From positions 52,030,331 through 52,094,330 of the forward strand of contig CM055105.1 in NCBI GenBank assembly GCA_029204225.1: a stretch of 64,000 nucleotides of DNA, read 5' to 3'. The stretch comes from Diphasiastrum complanatum (Eukaryota > Streptophyta > Lycopodiopsida > Lycopodiales > Lycopodiaceae). Below are positions 56,974 through 64,000 of the stretch, one piece after another. The notes beneath the pieces are model-generated. The model was not told where the DNA came from. It worked only from the letters and a program-made list of their open reading frames with translations, and ran no database searches. Within the stretch, counting starts at the first letter, position 1, and each line of letters starts with the position of its first letter. The translations under genes and the position numbers were made by a program.

Positions 56974-58611
56974 ATGTTAGACAGAGATTCCCGACTCGAA
57001 AGATATCGAAAGATTCAAGAAGATTTTTTTTTCAGAAATTTATCTGGAAGTTCTGATAGAGCTGAAACTTATTCGGATTTGTTAAAACCAGTTGCCAAAC
57101 TAAAACCGAATATGGAAGGCCCTGCACCCCGACTTTCTTCAATTTCGAAGATCAGATACGATTATTTCAAAGGAACAACCTCAGATGATGCGGACAGTTA
57201 TGTTTCGCAGTTGCGAACGCGAATAATGAAGGTTCGGAGGCGGACAAACTGAGGATTTTTCCTGGTCTTCTCATAAAACAAGCACGCATATGGTACAGCC
57301 AAGTCGAACCAGGACGAGTGGCTACTTGGTTGCTGCTGAAAGATGCGTTTCTACACCAATTCAGAGAAATTGGTTATTCATCCAGAGTACTCGGCAGACT
57401 CAACAACATAGAGAAGAAGAGTCGAGAATCTCTGAGAAGGTATACTCGTAAGGTCAAGAATCTTATTGGAAAACTAACTGGAGTATACCCCGTTGCGATG
57501 CAGATTGAATGGTTTCTGTCAGGTTTACCACCGAGTATAAATCGATACTGCAGACAAGGTGATACGACTACCTTAGCAGCAGTCATTGCAAGTGCTGAAA
57601 ACTATGAGACTTCTAAGCTTGCTCAGAAGAGAAAATCAACTAGACGAAGTCGAAAGTCTAAGCATGTTTCCAGTGGCAGTGAAGAGGATTCGAAGTCTGA
57701 ATCCAGTTCCAGTTCCTCCAGTTCAGAATCCGAATTACACGACTCATCCGACTCTGAGACTGATGAGAGAGAACGAAGTAGTAAACGAAAACCCAAACGA
57801 AAGGACGATAAAAATTCGGAGATGAAGCCAACAACATCAAAGGTCGAAAAGATTTGGAGGAGAGATCTTGCAGATATTAACAAAAAATTCAACGATCTAA
57901 AAGTTCAGATTTCAGAGGTTGCTAACAAGAGACCGAAATCATCTTCTTCCAATTCAGGACTATGGTGTACGAGGTGCGGTGCATCAGGACATTCGAAGGA
58001 AGATTGCAGAACAGTGAATATATCTTACGTTGAAGATCCAACACAGGAGGTGCTGTTTATTTTTCAAAATAATGATACAACAACAAATTTTGTTCAAGGC
58101 ACGACTACACCGTTCTAGCAATCCACCCCCAAATTCGGACCGAAAAGATATAATCCACCCGAATTTGTAACATCAACAACAAAGACTTCGAATTTTCCAA
58201 GACCAGTTTCGGGCAATTGTTACAATTGTGGAGAACCAGGACATTTTTGACCAGACTGTCCGCAACCACGGAAGCCAATTGGGTATGTACCTCTCTGTTC
58301 GAATTGTAAAGAACCAGGCCACAAATATCCTGATTGTCCCCAACCACAGAGGCCAAGACCTAAATACCAGTATGTAGCGACACCTGCTGCAATGGTAGAC
58401 TCGAAAGGAAAAGTTTCGGCAGATGCAGTTATACATAAAATTGATCTTGTGGAAAACCAATCAACGAGGACAACTGACCAATCTTGGCCAAGTGATATGG
58501 AAACAATATTCAAAGTAAATACGAGGAGTTCTTCGAAAGATGACTCGAAAACCAACTCGAAAGGTTCCTCGAAGAAACGCAGAAAATCATCTAAGAAGAA
58601 GGGAACGAATA
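56974..58611 (+). pseudogene. gypsy element I gag with three zinc knuckles
   Basis: Plus strand: RLERYRKIQEDFFFRNLSGS, then IRYDYFKGTTSDDADSYVSQ. A frameshift near 57220 restores as NNEGSEADKLRIFPGLLIKQ. Then WLLLKDAFLHQFREIG and YTRKVKNLIGKLTGVYP (gag core), a Ser/Glu-rich acidic stretch, and knuckles CTRCGASGHSKEDC, CYNCGEPGHF with a stop before PDC, and CSNCKEPGHKYPDC. TAG lies at about 58118 between knuckles 1 and 2. A basic tail (DSKTNSKGSSKKRRKSSKKK) precedes element H at 58612. Three knuckles in one gag is unusual for plant gypsy. Protease and pol would lie beyond H, outside the window. Confidence 0.85.
58607..58611. repeat. presumed target-site duplication of element H (left)
   Basis: GAATA precedes the LTR. 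The right-hand copy is outside the window, so this is inferred. Confidence 0.5.
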
Positions 58612-59476
58612 TGTGAAATTTCAGAGAAATAAAGACCAAGAATGGATCTAGATCAGATCCTCAAGAGGTGTTGGAAGCTAGATTACATGGTCTACTAATC
58701 AACCAATGATTAGATCTAGAATTAGATCAATTTCCCATCAAAAATCTAGCAAGAACAACAAGCAAATGATTAAACTTGAGACCTACTGCCTTCACACGTG
58801 TGAAGAACAGTACCTGTACGGAATTACAGCAGAGAGTGAAGTACACAAGTGTTAGAAAGCAATAGAACCATAAAATCACAACACAAATATGAGAATACTC
58901 AAGATATGCCTCCAAAACCAAGATCTTGCCTCATTCATTTCTCAAAGTGGATCCATCATGGATTAAATACAAAAATCATCATACTCTCTCTCTAAGATAC
59001 TTCCAGCACGTGTGAGACAGGTCATAGTGCTTATCCATATCCACTTTGGCTAAGATTCCATTAATTTGCCACATCATCATTGGTGGCTAGTGTTGACCTT
59101 CTAGATTCCTACAAATTAGGAGATAGGTCCTACAATCTAGGAGATTTGACTTTTGACATGTATGAAATCTATATACAATGGATCTGAACTTTCTATATGA
59201 TATTTCACACGTGGGAGACCACTCCTACCCATGTGATATAGCATTTTCTACCACTAGAATGGTGCCAAGTGTCATAATACTACTAAACTAGTTTTTGGCC
59301 AATTTAGCCACTAGTTTCCAATTTAAATGATATGTACAACATTTATGATCTATCTAAATGATTTAGGCATAGATTTCACACGTGGGAACAGGCTCCACAC
59401 ATGTCTAATGATGATAGGTACAAGTCATTATGGTATTTACAAGATTTAACCAAGTTAGCTTTTGCCAATTTTAACA
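58612..59476 (-). repeat. element H 3' LTR
   Basis: 865 bp. It differs from both G LTRs at, for example, CTCATTCATTTC (G: CTCATTGATTTC) and TAAGATACTTCC (G: TAAGACACTTCC). CACACGTGTG lies at 58793-58802. Confidence 0.95.
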
Positions 59477-59593
59477 CTCCTCCTCAAAACTAACTTGATA
59501 CATCTATGGTACATCTATTTACAACACTTAAGGCTGATCATTGCAGGTTCATAGGTGTGAAGATCAGCCAATGAGTTTGATGAAGATCCAAGA

Positions 59594-61432
59594 TCACCAT
59601 ATCCATGATAGTGCCTCCTTGATGTTGACTTCTTTGATGAACTTGAGAGCTTTGTACCACTTGATCACTTTTTCCATTGATTTGTTCCATCCTTGAAACA
59701 TATGGTTGATCCAAAAGCTCAAAAATAGCTGAAATTCCATGAGAAAATAAAGAGTCCTTCTTGACTCATAAGGATCACAAAGATCCAACATCATGTTACC
59801 AAGATCTCGAGAATTTGGCTCATCAACATTGGCAAGACTATGCATGCTATAATAACCAAGAGTTCGCATCATATCTTCATGCTTGATTTCCATTCTAATC
59901 TCAGATCTAATGAGGCTAAATACTTTATTATGGAGATAAGTGTCCTTAGAGGATGATTCACTTACTCTCATAAAGAGTTTACAATTTGCCTCAATACATG
60001 AAAAAAGACAAATTTTCATACTATGAATGAGCAAATCACTCTTGCTCTTGCAAGATTCAAGAGCATACATTTGATGAAATAACCATTTGCTTTCTAATTG
60101 ATCTAAAATCAATTTGAAATCATTAAGAACATCAACTATGTTCTCAAGAGAGACACCATACTCAACTAGTATTGCTTTACTCCAATTTTGAGTTGCAAAA
60201 GTCTCACCAAAGCAAATTGATTCACCAAATGACATATGAGAAGAAAGCATAAGATCTATACCACTTGAAATGTGCTCCTCTTTCCCTTGAAATGTGAGCC
60301 ATATGAGCTCAACCATGTCTCTTGATATTCTTCTTGGAATCATAACTTGAGAAGGACTCTCCTCCTCAATCCTTGGCACACTTGAACCTTGAGATGACTC
60401 CTTAAGATCAACTTCTTGGTGCTCCTCCTTGATGAAAATCCGAGACCTCCATGTCTCATAATGATCACAATAAACATGACCATACATTGTGCACTTTCTA
60501 TGATCAACAATATTACTTATGCTAGAACCATAAGTCCAAAAATCACCACAACTTGACATGATTTTTCTAATATTGAAATCAAGAACTATTTCCATCTCAA
60601 TAAGGCTAACTACTTGCTTATGGATATAAGTGTCCACTTTGGATGCTTCACTTATTCTCATAAGAAGTTTACAACTTGCCTTTAAAATTGAAAATTTACA
60701 ACTTTCAACATTATGAATGAACACATCATTCATGATCTTATTGAAACCAAAAGAAAATACATCATGAAGACATTTCCATTTCCTTGTCTTTATACTCAAT
60801 GTAAGTTTACAAGGAAAACATGCTTTGCTATCTATTAAGGCATCACACTCAACTAGTATTGCCTTAATCCACATTTGAGATACAAAAATCTCTTCAAAGC
60901 AAAATAGTTCTTCAAAAGATGTCATGAGAGCATAAATGGAACTATTTTCATTTTGTGATTGCTCCTCCTTAATTTTGCTTGGTTTCTCTTGGATCATAAC
61001 AATAACTTTGAACTTATCCAAAGTTCCAAACAAAATGCTTTCCAAGAACATGAAATAAATCCAAGTGACATTCATGAAAGAAACATCTTTCTTTGCATCT
61101 TGAACCAAACAATGCACTTCCAAATGAAAAACTTCTAGAGGTTTGAAATGTGTGGTGATGGATTTTTGAAGACAACTCTTGTAAGTCCTTGTGAGACTCC
61201 AAGCCTCATGCATCTTTCCACAAAGGAAACACATTTTCTTAGATTTGTCCTTCTTGCCTTTGCATTTTGCACTTGAATCTCCATCCTTCACCTCGGCCCC
61301 CTTGCTTTGGTTCTCCTTGGATGGATTGGTCTTCATTTTGTAGCATCTTGAGACAAAATGATCTCTCTTGCCACAAAGGTTGCATTTAGGATCCTTACTT
61401 GCCTCCAATAGGTTGCCACCTATTGATGCCAT
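59594..61432 (-). CDS. element H gag-derived protein, same as in G
   Basis: 612 intact codons from MASIGGNLLEAS, with the same CCHC knuckle and duplicated module as the G protein. A few substitutions are visible: KSKKMC for KSKEMC, FATQNWSK for FATQSWSK, CLFSCIE for CLFLCIE, and KWYKALK for KWCKALK. The upstream open frame is longer than in G because of the 20-bp insertion and is not used to choose the start. There are no frame-breaking changes between the copies. Function as for G. Confidence 0.88.
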   Translation of the reverse strand: MASIGGNLLEASKDPKCNLCGKRDHFVSRCYKMKTNPSKENQSKGAEVKDGDSSAKCKGKKDKSKKMCFLCGKMHEAWSLTRTYKSCLQKSITTHFKPLEVFHLEVHCLVQDAKKDVSFMNVTWIYFMFLESILFGTLDKFKVIVMIQEKPSKIKEEQSQNENSSIYALMTSFEELFCFEEIFVSQMWIKAILVECDALIDSKACFPCKLTLSIKTRKWKCLHDVFSFGFNKIMNDVFIHNVESCKFSILKASCKLLMRISEASKVDTYIHKQVVSLIEMEIVLDFNIRKIMSSCGDFWTYGSSISNIVDHRKCTMYGHVYCDHYETWRSRIFIKEEHQEVDLKESSQGSSVPRIEEESPSQVMIPRRISRDMVELIWLTFQGKEEHISSGIDLMLSSHMSFGESICFGETFATQNWSKAILVEYGVSLENIVDVLNDFKLILDQLESKWLFHQMYALESCKSKSDLLIHSMKICLFSCIEANCKLFMRVSESSSKDTYLHNKVFSLIRSEIRMEIKHEDMMRTLGYYSMHSLANVDEPNSRDLGNMMLDLCDPYESRRTLYFLMEFQLFLSFWINHMFQGWNKSMEKVIKWYKALKFIKEVNIKEALSWIW

Positions 61433-63443
61433 GATGAGGAAGTAAAACTTTGTGATATGACTTTTCAAAATGTAATTTGTGACTCTCAAGAAACTAGATT
61501 TGAACACATTCAACAATCTAGAAGGATCTACACAAGACAAATTTTGAATCATATCTCTTTTCAACCTAGTCAATTGGAAACTAATTTTTGCTTTGATCAC
61601 TAAGACCAAAGCACTCTATCAAATCACAAAAATCAGATTCAAACACCCCTATTGGACTCAACAAACACCAATGACTCTTTCTTTTGAGAGTTGGAATGGA
61701 TTTGAAAAGATTTGACTCCTAGATTTTTCTTTTCTCTTGACTAGTTCACTCAACTTTTGATATTCTTGAACAAAGGATGGGTTTTGTTTCAAATACTTGA
61801 AAATCAAACTCAATCACTTCTTTTGGACTCACTCTTGACCCAAATAATCTCACTCTTAAGATTTTGATTGAATTTGATTTGATTCGACAACAAATTAAAC
61901 CACTAACTTTCACAAAAAAAAAAAATGATCTACACTAGATCACATAAACTTGACATGTATACTTGATTCAAACACACAAAGATCAGATCCAATCACGCCT
62001 TTTGGAATCCTCTTGACCCAAATAATCTCACTCTTGAGATTTGGAATGGACATGAAATGGTTTGATAACAATCTATGTCAATAATTTTTCACCAAGCTTA
62101 AAAATTAGACATCTAGAGATTCACAAAGATCCCAACCATGTATGAACACTCAAATATGGACTCCTCCTTGTTCTATACTCCCAATGGGATCACAACTTGA
62201 CCCTCACCCTCTCACAAAGAAAGTTGAATTAGAACTTATTTGAGTTTCATACATACAATGTCAAATTGTGCTCAAAAATTGAATTCATTCACCCCTATTG
62301 GACTCCACCAAGTACCAATGACTCTACCTCTTTAGAGTTGGAATGAAATTCAAAAATGTGATACTTCTCTCTCACTAAGATATGTGCTTACAAAGAGCTA
62401 ATGCCACTTAGCAAGATTTGATCACAATGAAGGAGACAATTTTTCCACCAAAGTCAAGAAATGAGTTACTAGAACTTGCCCTCTACAAAGGAAGGAACTC
62501 TTAGGATTTTTGGATCAAACACTACACATGTGACTTACACACCTCTATGACTCTCTTTCAAGCCAAACAAAACTCAACTCTTTGAGTAGGAGTGGAACAA
62601 TGTGACTTAGATCTCAAAAATCACTTCTAGAACTCTCCAACAATGCTTATCACTTGTATTGGTAGATTTTGCCTTTATGAGTGTTTGTGCTCTAGAAATT
62701 CACTTAAGATTTCACTTGGAGGACTTATCCAAGGCTGACTTCTAGCACTTAGATGCTTCTAGTCTCAACCCTTTCACTCTTGAACACATCTAGAGTGAAG
62801 ATACAATGGATTTCAATCTCTTCCCTTGCAAATCACTCCTTAATCTATGGTTTTTGGCAATCTTTCACTCTCAACTTTAATGCACACCCAAAGCATATGA
62901 AGATCAGCTTTAATGTACTGTAATAAAGATTCAAATCATCTATATGATTGATCTATACCAAGAACAAATCAAAGGAATAGAAACAATGCATTACAAAGCT
63001 TGAAAAATGCACTAGATTGACTAGTTTTGGGTGTATGAGGCATTAAATGCACCAAAACTGAATTTTATTGCTCATAACAGGTTATGTACGGCCTCACACG
63101 TGTGGTAAGTACACATGAAGCCCACAAAAATATTTGGTACAAATATAATGATTCTATCTATCTATTCAAACTCGCTACCTCAAGATTAGCTAGTTTCCAA
63201 AAAACCTGCTAGTTTGGGTGTATGAGTAAGATATAGCATCAAACTGAAAAATATAGCTCCAAAACTGGTACTGTACGTCCTCACACGTGTGAGGAGTAAC
63301 CCTGCATCCCACAACCAAGTTTGATGCACAAATATCAAGGCTAACTAACTCTTCAAACTCGCCCACTCAAGATTAGTGAGTTTTCTCAAAAAACTTGCCA
63401 ATCTGGGTGTTGTTTAGATCAATGCTTTAATCTCTTGTACTTG
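61433..63443 (-). other. element H leader
   Basis: 2 kb, colinear with the G leader including its degenerate internal repeats. CACACGTGTG occurs at 63095-63104 and 63282-63291. No gene. Confidence 0.65.
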
Positions 63444-63455
63444 GCTCTGATACCA
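63444..63455 (-). other. element H primer-binding site
   Basis: Minus-strand TGGTATCAGAGC beside the 5' LTR. Confidence 0.95.
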
Positions 63456-64000
63456 TGTGAAATTTCAGAGAAATAAAGACCAAGAATGGATCTAGATCAG
63501 ATCCTCAAGAGGTGTTGGAAGCTAGATTACATGGTCTACTAATCAACCAATGATTAGATCTAGAATTAGATCAATTTCCCATCAAAAATCTAGCAAGAAC
63601 AACAAGCAAATGATTAAACTTGAGACCTACTGCCTTCACACGTGTGAAGAACAGTACCTGTACGGAATTACAGCAGAGAGTGAAGTACACAAGTGTTAGA
63701 AAGCAATAGAACCATAAAATCACAACACAAATATGAGAATACTCAAGATATGCCTCCAAAACCAAGATCTTGCCTCATTCATTTCTCAAAGTGGATCCAT
63801 CATGGATTAAATACAAAAATCATCATACTCTCTCTCTAAGATACTTCCAGCACGTGTGAGACAGGTCATAGTGCTTATCCATATCCACTTTGGCTAAGAT
63901 TCCATTAATTTGCCACATCATCATTGGTGGCTAGTGTTGACCTTCTAGATTCCTACAAATTAGGAGATAGGTCCTACAATCTAGGAGATTTGACTTTTGA
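63456..64000 (-). repeat. element H 5' LTR (partial)
   Basis: The first 545 bp of the 865-bp LTR are in the window. They carry the same private variants as 58612-59476. CACACGTGTG lies at 63637-63646. Confidence 0.95.

Larger units (their letters stand above)
58612..64000 (-). mobile_element. element H: second copy of gag-only element G, cut by window end
   Basis: Minus orientation, colinear with G. The 3' LTR is 58612-59476, the PPT 59477-59490, the ORF 59594-61432, the PBS 63444-63455, and the 5' LTR runs from 63456 to the window edge. It carries about 20 bp near 61505-61525 that G lacks (around 35418). It is inserted in gypsy I gag. Confidence 0.97.

Overview
The window is AT-rich, intron-bearing nuclear DNA from a land plant. 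It is almost entirely transposable-element sequence: nested Ty1/copia and Ty3/gypsy LTR retrotransposons, one tRNA-derived SINE-like insert, and a decayed cluster of DNA-transposon-like genes. I find no ordinary host gene, rRNA, functional tRNA, CRISPR array or bacterial feature. A plant is indicated by the copia primer-binding sites (TGGTATCAGAGC, the initiator-Met tRNA type), by GT-AG introns of about 100 bp, and by UBN2-type copia gag proteins. I cannot name the species.

Layout. 1-1668: minus-strand copia remnants. 1674-7236: element A, a complete non-autonomous copia element (647-bp LTRs, 5-bp TSD TGTAT) sitting inside an older copia integrase (element B, 1295-1668 plus 7242-8414). 8415-9072: gypsy scrap. 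9073-12304: element C, a copia deletion derivative. 12305-20950: decayed genes of one or more large DNA-transposon-like elements. These are a plus-strand multi-exon gene (12305-14011) interrupted by an 86-bp SINE-like insert, a convergent minus gene (13975-15171), a plus-strand gene coding for a histone-H3-like domain followed by a Ulp1-like protease (17026-18847), and a minus gene (about 19829-20945). Seven copies of a 68-69-bp imperfect palindrome are scattered from 15.5 to 18.7 kb. 20963-23700: copia element D, 3' part. 23700-29252: two overlapping gypsy remnants, E1 and E2. 29746-31709: gypsy and copia scraps. 32532-38219: element G, a complete gag-only element (865-bp LTRs, TSD CAGTT) inside the LTR of another copia element, F. 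39057-43643: copia J, with gag-pol nearly complete to mid-RT. 43644-47740: chimeric copia/gypsy remnants. 48329-48446: (TC)59. 49695-50390: a minisatellite. 50870-51905: gypsy gag. 53553-54797: a transposase-like gene remnant. 54798-55700: a second copy of the D RT. 55701-58611: a gypsy LTR/gag. 58612-end: element H, a near-identical sister of G, cut by the window end.

How it works together. Elements A, G and H keep LTRs, PBS, PPT and an intact gag-derived ORF but no protease, integrase, RT or RNase H. They must therefore have moved with enzymes supplied in trans by autonomous copia relatives such as J, D or K, all of which are broken here. The least explained part is the 12.3-20.9 kb cluster. 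One reading frame runs without a frameshift from an H3-type tail and histone fold, through a Ser/Pro-rich linker, into a Ulp1 (C48) catalytic domain split by two introns. Its only damage is six in-frame stops. I regard this histone-Ulp1 gene and its palindromic repeats as the best candidate for an undescribed system.
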